Positions 5,060 through 13,927 of a DNA stretch of 20,396 bases are shown here, piece after piece; position 1 is the stretch's first letter, and every line of letters starts with the position of its first letter. The translations under genes were made by a program, and so were the position numbers. The stretch is from the NCBI GenBank assembly GCA_934281565.1, contig CAKQXI010000032.1, positions 1 through 20,396 on the forward strand, in the 5' to 3' direction. The notes beneath the pieces are model-generated. The model made no database searches and was not told the DNA's origin. It saw only the letters and a list, made by a program, of their open reading frames with translations. The stretch is from an uncultured Prevotella sp. (GTDB lineage: Bacteria; Bacteroidota; Bacteroidia; Bacteroidales; Bacteroidaceae).

Positions 5060-5308
5060 ATGGCACACACGGCATATCATATCAACGAGGTTCTCAAGGT
5101 GCTTGACAAGGCGCAGCATGACCACGCTGCCGTCAACCTCACCGCTTGGACACAGGATGGCGAGATTGTTAGCTACGATGGCTGGCTCGTGGGCGGAGGT
5201 AGCTGGCGAGGTGGCTTCCATCGCTTGGTCAATCCTGCCAATGGCGAGGTGCGCACAGTACCAGACATATACATCTTCAAATTCTTAGGATTACCAGTTT
5301 ATCTATGA
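5060..5308 (+). CDS. Small conserved phage protein
   Basis: The 82-aa protein starts with a helix (NEVLKVLDKAQHDHAAV), followed by strands: LTAWTQDGEIVSYDGW, GSWRGGFHRLVNPANG and VPDIYIFKFLGLPVYL. It is 2 nt behind the 353-aa gene and overlaps the portal-like gene by ATGA at 5305, so it is translated with both. The pairing of this small beta-rich protein with the 353-aa family is, as far as I recall, conserved in Bacteroidales prophages. Function unknown; a virion assembly helper is possible. Confidence 0.6.
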   Translation: MAHTAYHINEVLKVLDKAQHDHAAVNLTAWTQDGEIVSYDGWLVGGGSWRGGFHRLVNPANGEVRTVPDIYIFKFLGLPVYL

Positions 5309-6753
5309 GCAAAAACAAATACAACATGCGGCGCTTAGGAGCCTCAGGCTCTTACGACCGCTTTGCGCTTACTGTGGAGGGAGTCAGCGAAATCACCGAC
5401 TCCACTACCATAGAACAGCAATATGGCACGGACACCAGCTTCCTTGGCTCGGGAGAGGTAGGCGATGCCACCACGGGCATCATCGAGGTGGGTGGAGAGC
5501 TCTACGAGTATGTCAACTATGGCGATGGCAATGATATGCCATACATCCTCCAGCGCCTGCTTCGCGGCAACATGGTGGCGCAGCGTGCGCAAGCCTTCAA
5601 TGTGCAGTGTTGCTATGGGCAGGGCTTGCGGTTCATGGACCGGGAGACAAAAAAGGACACCCATGATTCCGACATACGGGATTTCTGCTTGCACAACAGC
5701 ATCCATGAGGTATTCATGGAGCAGGCTACCGACATGAAGTTCTTCTTCTGGAATGTCACGGTTGTCATCTTGTCAAAAGACCATCGGCGCATCGTCAAGG
5801 TCCGGCACAAGGATGCATCCTATTGCCGGTTGCAATATCCAAATGCCCAGGGACGTATCGAGCATGTTTTCTTTGGCGACTTCCGCAATGTCATGTCGCC
5901 AGTCCATGCCGAGATGATACCGCTGCTTGACCCTCACGACCCACTGGGCGACCTCATGGCTCGCATGGGCAAGGCACCCGACCCATATACGGGTGTCACT
6001 CATAAGGAGCCAGCCGTTGGCAAGGATTGTGTCTTCGCCATCATCAGCCGTATGCCTACACCGGGGTATCAGTTCTACCCGATACCATATTATGCCAGCA
6101 TCTTTGATGATGCCTGGTATGATATATACCGACTCATCGGCATCGGCAAGCGATACATGATCAAGAATACGTCGGCTCCACGTATACAGATAGAGGTGCA
6201 CAGGGACTATTGGGAGGAACTCTGCAACAATGAGGGCATCATAGACCCTGATCTTCGCAAGGCGCGTATTCTTCAGGAGAAAGATAATATCATAAACTTT
6301 GTATGTGGTCCTGAGAATGCAGGCAAGGCACTCATCACAGGCTACTACTTTGACCCTAATGGTAAGGAGCAGCGCATGGTGCGCATCATCAACCTTTCCG
6401 ATTCGGGCAAAAAGGAGGGTGGCGACTGGGCCGACGACATGAGCGAGGCTTCCAATGCCCTCTGCTTCGCCTTGGGCGTGCATCCCAACCTTATCGGGGC
6501 AACGCCGGGCAAGAGCCAGATGAATAATTCAGGCTCCGACAAGCGGGAGCTTTTCATCCTTAAGCAGAGTCTCGAGAAGGCTTGCCATGACATCATGGCG
6601 AAGCCCTGGCACGTTATCGCCCATTACAATGGATGGGCGGACAAGGGTATCACCGTGGATGTGCCGATGATAGAGCTGACAACGCTTGACAAAAACAAGG
6701 ACCAGCAAAAATCACTCGTAAATAATAATGGCAATGAAAATGGAAATAACTAA
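5305..6753 (+). CDS. Portal-like protein
   Basis: The 482-aa length and layout fit phage portal proteins, the dodecameric channel in the capsid vertex that passes DNA and binds the neck. Seen features are YEYVNYGDGNDMPYILQRLL at about residues 67-86, an alpha/beta stretch with NVTVVILSKDHRRIVKVRH, and near residues 387-417 FALGVHPNLIGATPG, then NNSGSDKREL. The ALGV-x-P-x-LIG motif, followed by the N-rich turn and a long helix, is typical of portal wing and stem regions. It ends in an asparagine-rich tail (NNNGNENGNN). That tail is encoded by the A-rich bases that also precede the next start; the two genes overlap by 26 nt. Terminase and capsid genes, usually adjacent, are not seen here. Confidence 0.75.
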   Translation: MSKNKYNMRRLGASGSYDRFALTVEGVSEITDSTTIEQQYGTDTSFLGSGEVGDATTGIIEVGGELYEYVNYGDGNDMPYILQRLLRGNMVAQRAQAFNVQCCYGQGLRFMDRETKKDTHDSDIRDFCLHNSIHEVFMEQATDMKFFFWNVTVVILSKDHRRIVKVRHKDASYCRLQYPNAQGRIEHVFFGDFRNVMSPVHAEMIPLLDPHDPLGDLMARMGKAPDPYTGVTHKEPAVGKDCVFAIISRMPTPGYQFYPIPYYASIFDDAWYDIYRLIGIGKRYMIKNTSAPRIQIEVHRDYWEELCNNEGIIDPDLRKARILQEKDNIINFVCGPENAGKALITGYYFDPNGKEQRMVRIINLSDSGKKEGGDWADDMSEASNALCFALGVHPNLIGATPGKSQMNNSGSDKRELFILKQSLEKACHDIMAKPWHVIAHYNGWADKGITVDVPMIELTTLDKNKDQQKSLVNNNGNENGNN

Positions 6754-7558
6754 GCAGGACTTTGAGCGCAGCATCCTTGTGGCGACATCTGCCCATGAGG
6801 AAGTCTTCGAGTCCGTGGAACCTCATTTCGAGGAAGTCTACAACCACATTCGGCAACAGTACCTTGGCTATGTAGGCGAGACCGTTTTGGAGTCGAATGA
6901 GCGTCTTTGCGATGCTGTTGTCAAAGCGGTGTGCCTGGGCGCATTCTTGGAGGTGGTTCGTCATCTTGACCTTGTGCTCACACCTACGGGATTTGGTGTC
7001 GTGAGCAATGACGAGGTCTCGCCAGCATCATCATCCCGTGTGGAGTCGCTCATTGAGCAGTGCCGAGTTGCTTACATCAAGGCGGAGGGCGAGATGCTCA
7101 CATGGCTTGCTGTCACCAAGGGATGGGGTGAGTCGGAACAGGCGCAGCGGTGCATCACACTACTGGTCTATGGATATGAACAATATGCCTTTCTGACGAA
7201 ACGGCAGCTCACTTCCCAGCAATGGAATGATAAGGTGGCGGCAATGGCAGAGGCGGATGTTGTTCTTCGCAAGCTCATCTCAGACAGCCAGATGGATGAA
7301 TTCTTGCTCATGGAGCGGGGAGCCAAGGAGCGAGACGACATATCGGGCTCAGTCATCTTCAAGTTGCGACGTATGATGATTTTATTGTCCGAGGGATTGA
7401 TGACGGCGTACTCCAATGAGCGAGGCCGTTTGCTCAACTTCCTTGATGAGTTTATTGATAGATTTCCAATTTATGCCAATTCTTCGGCATATAAAGCTAA
7501 TCACTTCAAAGAGTTTCAAAATGAAAAATCAAGACCAGCCTTTATATTCAATGCATGA
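6728..7558 (+). CDS. DUF6712-like protein, candidate head-tail connector
   Basis: The 276-aa protein is helical. Residues about 80-103 (LVLTPTGFGVVSNDEVSPAS, then SRVE) match a stretch I associate with the DUF6712 family of Bacteroidetes phages. Position directly after the portal suggests a head-tail connector or adaptor. Starts at 6728, 6734 and 6740 are all in frame (MAMKMEI); the first is taken, overlapping the portal gene by 26 nt. The C-terminus is overlapped by the next gene. Confidence 0.6.
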   Translation: MAMKMEITKQDFERSILVATSAHEEVFESVEPHFEEVYNHIRQQYLGYVGETVLESNERLCDAVVKAVCLGAFLEVVRHLDLVLTPTGFGVVSNDEVSPASSSRVESLIEQCRVAYIKAEGEMLTWLAVTKGWGESEQAQRCITLLVYGYEQYAFLTKRQLTSQQWNDKVAAMAEADVVLRKLISDSQMDEFLLMERGAKERDDISGSVIFKLRRMMILLSEGLMTAYSNERGRLLNFLDEFIDRFPIYANSSAYKANHFKEFQNEKSRPAFIFNA

Positions 7559-8366
7559 TGGCAAAAAAGAGTTTTCTTTCCAAGCGCCCACCTCATGGCA
7601 GGCACTCACGCAGGCGCAGCTCCGCTATGTCCTTAGTGTCCTGGCGACATTCCAGGACCATACGGTATGCAAGGTTTACATTTTCATCCGGCTCTGCGGA
7701 ATTCAGGTGCTTAAGAAGACCCGCACAGGATGGAAGTGCCAGGTCACTTGTGCTGTTGCTCCACCAACCCCATCCAGAAATCCCAGATCTAAGCGAAGCA
7801 GACCTAAAAGTAGACCTGAGGTCTTCTACATCACAGATGACGAGGTCCTCTCCCTTGCCGGAAACTTCGATTTCATCGATGATTTCACGGAATACCATCC
7901 TCTTGAGTCCGTCTCAGGGCTTCATTGTGTCGGTAGGCTCCTGCGAGATGTTACCTTCCTTGACTACCTGACCATGGAGAAGTATTACCAGCTCTTCATG
8001 CTCGACAAGAGAGATGAATATCTGCAGAAGATGGGATGGCTGATGTACCGCACCGAGAAGGGAAAATCCGATAAGACCGTGCATTTTAAGCCATTTGAGC
8101 TTCTCAACGTCTTCATGTGGTTCTCATGTGTCAAGGCATACTTCGCAGTCAACTTCCCTCATTTCTTCAAGCCGTCCAAGACAGGTGAGGGCTTGGGGCA
8201 GGCTGACATCATGCCAGCCATGCAGGCGCAGATACGTGCGCTCACGGATGGTGACATCACCAAGCAGCAGGCAGTCTACGACTCCCTCTGTTGGGATGCC
8301 CTCACCGAACTTGATAATAAGGCTCGTGAAGCGGAGGAGTTTAAGGAGAAAATGAAAAAATCATAG
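7521..8366 (+). CDS. Possible tail assembly chaperone-like protein
   Basis: This 281-aa protein has an N-terminal helix with WQALTQAQLRYVLSVLATF, a basic linker with RNPRSKRSRPKSRP (about residues 80-95), and a C-terminal helical region with ADIMPAMQAQIRALTDGDI and DALTELDNKAREAEEFKEKM. That last part resembles Bacteroidales phage proteins encoded upstream of the tape measure; a chaperone or tail-scaffold role is inferred from position and helix content. The start at 7521 overlaps the previous gene by 38 nt. The ATG at 7551 would cut the overlap to 8 nt, so the start is uncertain. No slippery frameshift partner, as in lambda gpG/GT, is seen after it. Confidence 0.5.
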   Translation: MKNQDQPLYSMHDGKKEFSFQAPTSWQALTQAQLRYVLSVLATFQDHTVCKVYIFIRLCGIQVLKKTRTGWKCQVTCAVAPPTPSRNPRSKRSRPKSRPEVFYITDDEVLSLAGNFDFIDDFTEYHPLESVSGLHCVGRLLRDVTFLDYLTMEKYYQLFMLDKRDEYLQKMGWLMYRTEKGKSDKTVHFKPFELLNVFMWFSCVKAYFAVNFPHFFKPSKTGEGLGQADIMPAMQAQIRALTDGDITKQQAVYDSLCWDALTELDNKAREAEEFKEKMKKS

Positions 8367-8369
8367 CTT

Positions 8370-8873
8370 ATGACAGATAATTTATTTGATGCCATCGCCT
8401 ATTTTCGACAGTTGGCTACTGAGAATAAAATATGTCAGGCGTATCAGTTCGAGCCTGCAATATGTTCTGGACCAGACAGCGTGCAGGGTGTCATGCAGCG
8501 GTTTCGCCGTGCGGCAAACTTCGTCATGGTGTCCGATACCGTAGATTCAAACACACACTCTACGGGAGAGGCGTTTTTCACTCGCAATGTCTACACCGTG
8601 TGGATTTTGGCAGCATACAGGCGAGAGGATATGGAAGACAGGGAGGAAAAGCTGAACATCTGCAGGAATATCTTCCGCCAGTTCCTCAGTCGTATGCTCT
8701 ATGACAAGGATCGTGCGACATACGGGGACCAGATGGAGTTCCTTGACCTTACTCACATCTATTCGTCAGAGTTGGGGCGATACAGCATGAATGGTGTCAC
8801 TGGACTCTACTTCATGGTCAACAGCGACGAGCCTATCGACATACAATATGATGTTAGCCTATGGCAGAAGTGA
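8370..8873 (+). CDS. Tail terminator / tail completion candidate
   Basis: The protein has 167 aa. A helical N-terminus (LFDAIAYFRQLATEN) is followed by strands (FFTRNVYTVWILAAYRR), a helix rich in charge (DREEKLNICRNIFRQFLSRM), and the end IYSSELGRYSMNGVTGLYFM. Alternating helix and beta pattern, size and position between portal-side genes and the gp10-like gene match tail terminator proteins, which cap the tail tube. Sequence alone does not prove this. It begins 3 nt after the previous stop and overlaps the next gene by 13 nt. Confidence 0.45.
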   Translation: MTDNLFDAIAYFRQLATENKICQAYQFEPAICSGPDSVQGVMQRFRRAANFVMVSDTVDSNTHSTGEAFFTRNVYTVWILAAYRREDMEDREEKLNICRNIFRQFLSRMLYDKDRATYGDQMEFLDLTHIYSSELGRYSMNGVTGLYFMVNSDEPIDIQYDVSLWQK

Positions 8874-9397
8874 TGGACGACCTTCGCAAATACGAGGAAG
8901 GATGGACCAATGCCATGGGCACCTATTGGCGTGAGCGCATGGAGCGACTTCGTACCATTGATACGGGCGCACTCTATTCAAGCATCAAGGCGCATTTAAA
9001 TCAAGGGAGCATGACGACTATCGAGCATAGCTTCCTGCTATATGGTATCTATGTGGCTGCTGGCGTTGGTCCGGCTCATGAGTGGTACAAGTGGACCAAG
9101 GCACAGGGTGGACCGAAAACGCATCGTATCAACAATGGCGACCTTAATTTTCTTGGTGCGGAGTATCGTCAGGAGCATGGACTTGAGGAGCCAAAGAAGG
9201 TGGGACCTGCATGGGGTGGTCGCACTGCTGGTGGCGAACCAAAGGGACGGCGCGACTGGTTCAGCCAGAAATACTATGCTTCGGTCATGAAACTCAATGA
9301 GCATGAGGCGGAGTTCTACGGAGAAAGCTACAATGGACTTATGGCATCAGCCTTGACCGAAATATTCAGGGATATAGGTAAGGCTCGCAATTTGTAG
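8861..9397 (+). CDS. HK97 gp10-like neck/tail protein
   Basis: The 178-aa protein has ERLRTIDTGALYSSI at residues 28-42. The D-T-G-x-L-x-x-S-I motif is typical of HK97 gp10-like and tail-completion proteins. YGIYVAAGVGPAHE follows, in the usual place of the Y/E-G-T strand, then a basic GRRDWFSQKYY stretch and a C-terminal helix. HK97 gp10 family proteins join head and tail. The gene ends at 9397, and a new promoter follows within 5 nt, so this appears to be the end of the neck operon. Confidence 0.6.
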   Translation: MAEVMDDLRKYEEGWTNAMGTYWRERMERLRTIDTGALYSSIKAHLNQGSMTTIEHSFLLYGIYVAAGVGPAHEWYKWTKAQGGPKTHRINNGDLNFLGAEYRQEHGLEEPKKVGPAWGGRTAGGEPKGRRDWFSQKYYASVMKLNEHEAEFYGESYNGLMASALTEIFRDIGKARNL

Positions 9398-9401
9398 TGT
9401 A

Positions 9402-9433
9402 TTTTAAAGAATTCATGATGCGACTTATCTTTG
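9402..9433 (+). promoter_or_regulatory. Promoter of the tail/fibre operon
   Basis: TTTT (9402-9405), 20 bp, TATCTTTG (9426-9433). TTATC (9425-9429) and GATAA (9445-9449) flank the start point, as at 3971-3994. The transcript would begin about 10-15 nt before the ATG at 9451. Confidence 0.65.
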
Positions 9434-9450
9434 CAAAAAAAAATGATAAA

Positions 9451-12400
9451 ATGGCAGGAACATTAAGCAGGGGTACATTGCAAGGTCTTTTTGAGGGGAT
9501 AAGGGATGAGCGTCGCCAGTACGCCAATACTGCGGAGCGTATCGGCAATGCGTTCTTATCCTTTTTGCATTTTGTGACGGAGGTAGAGGATGAGAGATAC
9601 TTGAGTCGTCTGCATGATGATGTGGCTCAGGGGCTCATAAGGTTCCTCAAGGGAATTAGGGTAGGCAAGGATGGGACTTATGGCATTACCGATGAGGGCA
9701 AGGCTATACTTTCCAGCCTCCTTGTCAAGGGGGATTCTATATTTGATGGAAATCTTTCTTCTCCTGATTTCGTGTCTGGTTTCCTTGATGGCAAAGGATG
9801 GCGTATAAAGAATGCTCCTTTGACAAATGCCGCTGGTGAGCAAGAGAATAAATACACCCAGGAGATAGACAATCTCATTGTGCGTGGCACTTTACGCATC
9901 TTTGAGATGGTTATCTCGCAACTCCTTGGTGAAAATGATAACCGCATCTTCACCGCCATGCTTGAGGTCGATCATTATGATTCGGAGACAGGCAAAGTCT
10001 ATCTGGACACGCATGAGGGTAGATATAACAATCCGTTTCGACAGGATGACTGCATCATGTGCCAGCAATATAATAACATGCCGTCTGATGCAAATGGTCA
10101 TTATGTTACCAAGAGCTATGAGTTGGTCGTTACCGAGGTGGGCAGTGAGGGCGAAGGTGAGGATACGCTGTCATGGGTGAAGTTCAAGGATTTTACTTGC
10201 AACATGGAAGGGGCTACACCTGATACCGTCATCAAAAGGAGAGATACGTTTGTTCGTGTTGATAATCTCACAGACCCAGACCGCAAGGGCATTATCCAGA
10301 TGATGACAGTGGGGAGTGATACGCCTTACATGGATATTGTCTATGGCATGAAGACGGATCCGGAGAACTCGCTTAAAGGCAGGCTTGGCAATCTGCAGGG
10401 CATTGTCCATCCTCTCTTTGGGGCACTTTCTGGATTTGGCGAGTTTCTTCAAAATCTCTATGCGACAGGTGATTTTATCCTCCGGCGTACAGGTGAGAGC
10501 GTCGATACCAAGATTCAGATGTTGGCAAACCTGTTCGCAACCCGTTTCTCCCAGACCTCGTATGACCTTACGGAGGACAGCAATTATATCCATAATGGGC
10601 AGTTCCTCACGGTGATAGGAGCCTCTGATGATAGCCAGGTTATAGATGGATGGGAGGTAGACGGTGATGATGATATGGCTTTTTGGATTGATCCTGATGG
10701 TTCTCCTGTCTTGGTCAATGGTGTTGCTACGGTCAGTGGCAATCATCGTGTATCCATTGAGAACAATGAGGGGCGCAATATGCTGTGCATCCTTAATAGC
10801 GGTGTCTCCCAGAAAAATGCGCTCATCCGTCAGCCTGGTACTCACAAGGAGTATACCGTTCCATCTTCTGATGTCGATGAGTATAGCATGGCTGCCACTG
10901 GCGATGAGTATGTCGAGGTACAAGATACGCTTTATGTCAATGTTTGCATCTATGCCAAGACGGCAGGCACGCTTACCATAGGATTTGCGCCGAATTCGCC
11001 AGTTGAGGGTAAGCAAAATGATTTGTTTTCTCGCGCTGTTGATATACCTTATTCTGGTGAGTGGCAGCGAGTGAAGTTTGATGGTAAGTGGAATGGTCTT
11101 GGTGATTTTGTGCTTAGGTATACAGGTGACATTTTGGTTTCGCTCCTTACCGTTACAGATGAGCCACTTGACAATTTGTCCAAGACCGTCAGCACTCAGA
11201 TACTGCAGACGGCGAAAAATATCAAGTTGTTGGGGCAGAATATTGACCATGTGAATGGACTGGTTACCTCGCTCGGTATTGACCTTGATGCAGAGAAAAA
11301 GAACATTCGCATCTATGTGGAGGAAACTGATAAGAAAAATCGAGAGGATACGACTGCTGCTATCACGGTGGCGAAAAATGAGATTACGGCTGTGGTTGAG
11401 AAATTATCGGATGACCTGGAGAAGACATCTACTATTGTACAACAAAACTCTGATAGTTGGACGGAAGCAGCAAACAGGTTTGGGGAAAATGGTCAACTCA
11501 AGGATACAAGCTACCTTATGACCACTGCGGACCGAAATGAGCTGGTGAGCAAATATTTCAACGATGATGACAGCTTGAAAAATACGAGCGGACTCGTAAC
11601 CACAGGCACATATGCAAAGCTCTTTACCGAGGCTATGCAGAAGAATGGAGTCATGACAAGTGCTGAAATGAGTACCTATGTGACCAAAGATGGAGACGGC
11701 TATATCTCCAATGCCAAGATTAAGGCTGATCGCATTATCTTGGAGGGAGCCGTGACGGCTAATGATTATTTTAAAATAAACACAGATGGTTCAATGGAAG
11801 CGACGGCAGGCAAGATTGCTGGCTTTAAAATTGTTGGTAATGGACTCACAAATTCACCTTTCACTAATGATGCCTATATAATCTTTAGAAATGATAAACG
11901 GGGATGTTTTGCAGGAATAGGTGGAAATGTTTTGCCTATTTCCAGTGGACTGCGTGCTGTGGCGAGATTTGAGAATGATGATAAAACAGACCAATGGGAC
12001 CTTGGATACAATATTGCAATGCTTCTTTCTGCCCAAAATGGCAAGTACAACTTTGCTTTCACAGGAACAGGAAATGGGCTTCTAAATGGCTGGATGAGTG
12101 GCTATAGATATAGTGTGTTCAGCATGGGAAAGACCAATACGATTTATAGTGGTTTCTTGAATATGGGAGAGAACAATGTGTGGTTTATACGATGTTCGTA
12201 TGATGCTTGTGGTATTATGCTTCCTGATATCGACAATGTTAGGGAAGCATTGTGCATAGGCGATAAGACTGAGTTCGCAGTGCCAATTACTATTATCGCA
12301 GACAATCGAAATAGCAATGTGTTTACTGTCTATGGAAAAAATAATATGGAGACAAGTGGAGGAACCAGACCGTATAACAACAGCATTTATCCAGTGGTAA

Positions 12401-12516
12401 GCAATGTCAATGGTGAGGATTATGCTTATGCCATGGGAGCTGGCGACACGCTGTCGTTCTTGTTGGTGTATAGGGATTCCACCTATGTGGCGCAAGAGAT
12501 TAATCACATGTCATAA
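9451..12516 (+). CDS. Large tail tip / baseplate-like protein
   Basis: The 1021-aa protein starts at 9451, not at the in-frame codon at 9397, because the promoter lies between them. Early residues hold GTLSRGTLQGLFEGIRDERR and LSRLHDDVAQGLIRFLKGI, a signature I recall from Bacteroidales phage tail proteins. The centre is beta-rich with carbohydrate-binding-like strands; about residues 570-690 form a helical linker. Near residues 755-790 is ISNAKIKADRIILEGAVTAN followed by DGSMEATAGKIAGFKI, a repeat-like shaft motif seen in tail tip and fibre proteins. It probably joins tail tube and fibres. Its stop overlaps the next start (TAATG). No base-composition break is obvious inside it. Confidence 0.65.
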   Translation: MAGTLSRGTLQGLFEGIRDERRQYANTAERIGNAFLSFLHFVTEVEDERYLSRLHDDVAQGLIRFLKGIRVGKDGTYGITDEGKAILSSLLVKGDSIFDGNLSSPDFVSGFLDGKGWRIKNAPLTNAAGEQENKYTQEIDNLIVRGTLRIFEMVISQLLGENDNRIFTAMLEVDHYDSETGKVYLDTHEGRYNNPFRQDDCIMCQQYNNMPSDANGHYVTKSYELVVTEVGSEGEGEDTLSWVKFKDFTCNMEGATPDTVIKRRDTFVRVDNLTDPDRKGIIQMMTVGSDTPYMDIVYGMKTDPENSLKGRLGNLQGIVHPLFGALSGFGEFLQNLYATGDFILRRTGESVDTKIQMLANLFATRFSQTSYDLTEDSNYIHNGQFLTVIGASDDSQVIDGWEVDGDDDMAFWIDPDGSPVLVNGVATVSGNHRVSIENNEGRNMLCILNSGVSQKNALIRQPGTHKEYTVPSSDVDEYSMAATGDEYVEVQDTLYVNVCIYAKTAGTLTIGFAPNSPVEGKQNDLFSRAVDIPYSGEWQRVKFDGKWNGLGDFVLRYTGDILVSLLTVTDEPLDNLSKTVSTQILQTAKNIKLLGQNIDHVNGLVTSLGIDLDAEKKNIRIYVEETDKKNREDTTAAITVAKNEITAVVEKLSDDLEKTSTIVQQNSDSWTEAANRFGENGQLKDTSYLMTTADRNELVSKYFNDDDSLKNTSGLVTTGTYAKLFTEAMQKNGVMTSAEMSTYVTKDGDGYISNAKIKADRIILEGAVTANDYFKINTDGSMEATAGKIAGFKIVGNGLTNSPFTNDAYIIFRNDKRGCFAGIGGNVLPISSGLRAVARFENDDKTDQWDLGYNIAMLLSAQNGKYNFAFTGTGNGLLNGWMSGYRYSVFSMGKTNTIYSGFLNMGENNVWFIRCSYDACGIMLPDIDNVREALCIGDKTEFAVPITIIADNRNSNVFTVYGKNNMETSGGTRPYNNSIYPVVSNVNGEDYAYAMGAGDTLSFLLVYRDSTYVAQEINHMS

Positions 12517-12842
12517 TGAAACTTTTAAACAAGAATAGTATGAAAAGAGATTTCAAGGTAGCCATGAGGGGTTACGATAAAAAAGAGTTAATGGATGAAA
12601 ACGGACAACCGCAAATGATTAATGAGATCATCGGCTTGTACCTTTATTCGGCAGGTAATAAGAAACAACTGTCTGCGGATGAGAAACTGCGAGCCTATAA
12701 GTTGTGTGTCCAGTTACATGAGCATCCTGAGTGTGTAGAGTTGACCGCAGAGGACATGGCCTTTATCAAGGAGATTGCCTGTGATGTCCTTGTCGCTGGT
12801 GCGTATGGTCAAATTGTGGAAATCTTAGAGAAAGAGTCATGA
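12516..12842 (+). CDS. Small phage protein next to fibre gene
   Basis: The 108-aa protein is mostly helical with the order KRDFKVAMRGYDKKELMDENG, INEIIGLYLYSAG, then LSADEKLRAYKLCVQL, and a C-terminal helix pair. It is framed by overlaps on both sides: TAATG with the tail tip gene and ATGA with the fibre gene. A second in-frame ATG at 12540 may be the true start. Position suggests a fibre-assembly or connector role, but no motif supports one. Confidence 0.55.
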   Translation: MKLLNKNSMKRDFKVAMRGYDKKELMDENGQPQMINEIIGLYLYSAGNKKQLSADEKLRAYKLCVQLHEHPECVELTAEDMAFIKEIACDVLVAGAYGQIVEILEKES

Positions 12843-13927
12843 ACATTGAAGATAACGAAACTTTTGAGGCACTATGTGCAAGATTTTTGCCTAAGTTTAA
12901 CGAGTTCCTGATGCGACGCTCCAAGAATATCTTTTCTTGTGAGCTTGCAACCTCACTTGATGGCATCAACTCTATGCCTGCGCTATACGATAAGGATGGT
13001 GTGCGTAAACAGGTGATAGCTCCACTTGCCCTCTTGACTAAAAATATTGATGAGGAAATCAGGGAAGTTACCGAGGCTACGGCTACAGCCAATAACGCAG
13101 CGGAGAAAGCGGAGGAAGCGGCAAGGCAAGTTACTTCTGCTATAGACTCGACAAAACAGCTTGTTGATACGGTCACCGCAGCCGAGGCGACAAGGGATGA
13201 GAGTGAAAATACTCGTATCGCTAATGAGAAAACTCGAATTGCACAAGAAGATACAAGGCAAGAACAGGAGGATGTCCGTATAACCAACGAGGAAAATAGA
13301 AATACGGGAGAGGCAGAAAGACAAAGGGCAGAGGTGGCTCGTGCGGAAGCTGAGCAGTTGAGAGCCACAGCTGAGGAAAAGCGTGTGTTGGACTATGCTA
13401 CAGTTAAGGCTGCTGCCGATAGAGCTACGGAGAATGCAAATAGCATGGCTGCTAATCCTCCGTATGTGGATAGGGATGGCTATTATTATAGGTGGAATGT
13501 AGGTACTCAATCTTATGATAAGACGGATGTAAATTTAACAGGTAAAGCCTTTGTTGTAAAGAAGGTCTTTGCAAGCGTGGCGGAAATGGAAGCGACCGAT
13601 ATTGATGCGTTTGCTGAAAATGACTTTGTGCTTATCAACACTGCTAATGTTGAGGATGAGGACAATGCGAAGCTATATGTTGTCGCAATTGACGAGAACG
13701 GCGATAAGTTTTATTCGTACTTGGTCGACCTGAGCGGTTTTCGGGGATTTACGGGAAAAACTCCACAAATCACCGTGGGCAATGTTGAAACGCTTGATTC
13801 CCAATCGGATGTGTCTGTGTCCATGTCAGCCGATGGCGTTGACTCAGACGGCAACGAACGAGGCAAACGAAGTGCTGAAAAAAATCAGCGATATGGGGTC
13901 TGCTATAAACATAGAAGTAACAGGTAG
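12839..13927 (+). CDS. Tail fibre N-terminal part (frame-shifted)
   Basis: The frame encodes 362 aa. Residues 1-60 are an attachment-like helical region. About 75-190 form a coiled coil with a regular RIANEKTRIAQEDTRQEQE pattern. About 205-300 are strands (DGYYYRWNVGTQSYDKTD). Residues 305-340 begin a linker (GFRGFTGKTPQITVGN) that normally leads into collagen-like or tip regions. The frame then leaves the protein style after GVDSDGNE and ends with a basic, unrelated tail. The next frame (+1) continues as a fibre tip. The break coincides with an AACG duplication at 13853-13860; without one copy the two frames join as SDGNEANEVLKKISDMG. Confidence 0.75.
   Translation: MNIEDNETFEALCARFLPKFNEFLMRRSKNIFSCELATSLDGINSMPALYDKDGVRKQVIAPLALLTKNIDEEIREVTEATATANNAAEKAEEAARQVTSAIDSTKQLVDTVTAAEATRDESENTRIANEKTRIAQEDTRQEQEDVRITNEENRNTGEAERQRAEVARAEAEQLRATAEEKRVLDYATVKAAADRATENANSMAANPPYVDRDGYYYRWNVGTQSYDKTDVNLTGKAFVVKKVFASVAEMEATDIDAFAENDFVLINTANVEDEDNAKLYVVAIDENGDKFYSYLVDLSGFRGFTGKTPQITVGNVETLDSQSDVSVSMSADGVDSDGNERGKRSAEKNQRYGVCYKHRSNR

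Noticed and set aside
5773..6483. Antisense frame of 236 codons in the portal-like gene
   Set aside because: It lies wholly opposite a well-supported gene and has no protein-like pattern or promoter.
7521..8366. Programmed ribosomal frameshift as in lambda gpG/GT tail chaperones
   Set aside because: The gene ends normally, the next starts 3 nt later with its own ATG, and no slippery heptamer with a downstream overlapping frame is seen.
10171..11250. Long antisense frame (359 codons) inside the tail tip gene
   Set aside because: No recognisable domain, no promoter, and a composition expected from the complement of a real coding strand.
12766..13368. Minus-strand serine/alanine-rich frame of 200 codons
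   Set aside because: It is the reverse complement of the Glu/Arg/Ala-rich coiled coil in the fibre gene; the composition is an artefact.
13878..13884. A7 run as the sole cause of the fibre frameshift
   Set aside because: Losing one A also joins the frames, but leaves the GKRSAE segment, which does not look like fibre protein; the AACG duplication gives a better junction. Kept as an alternative only.
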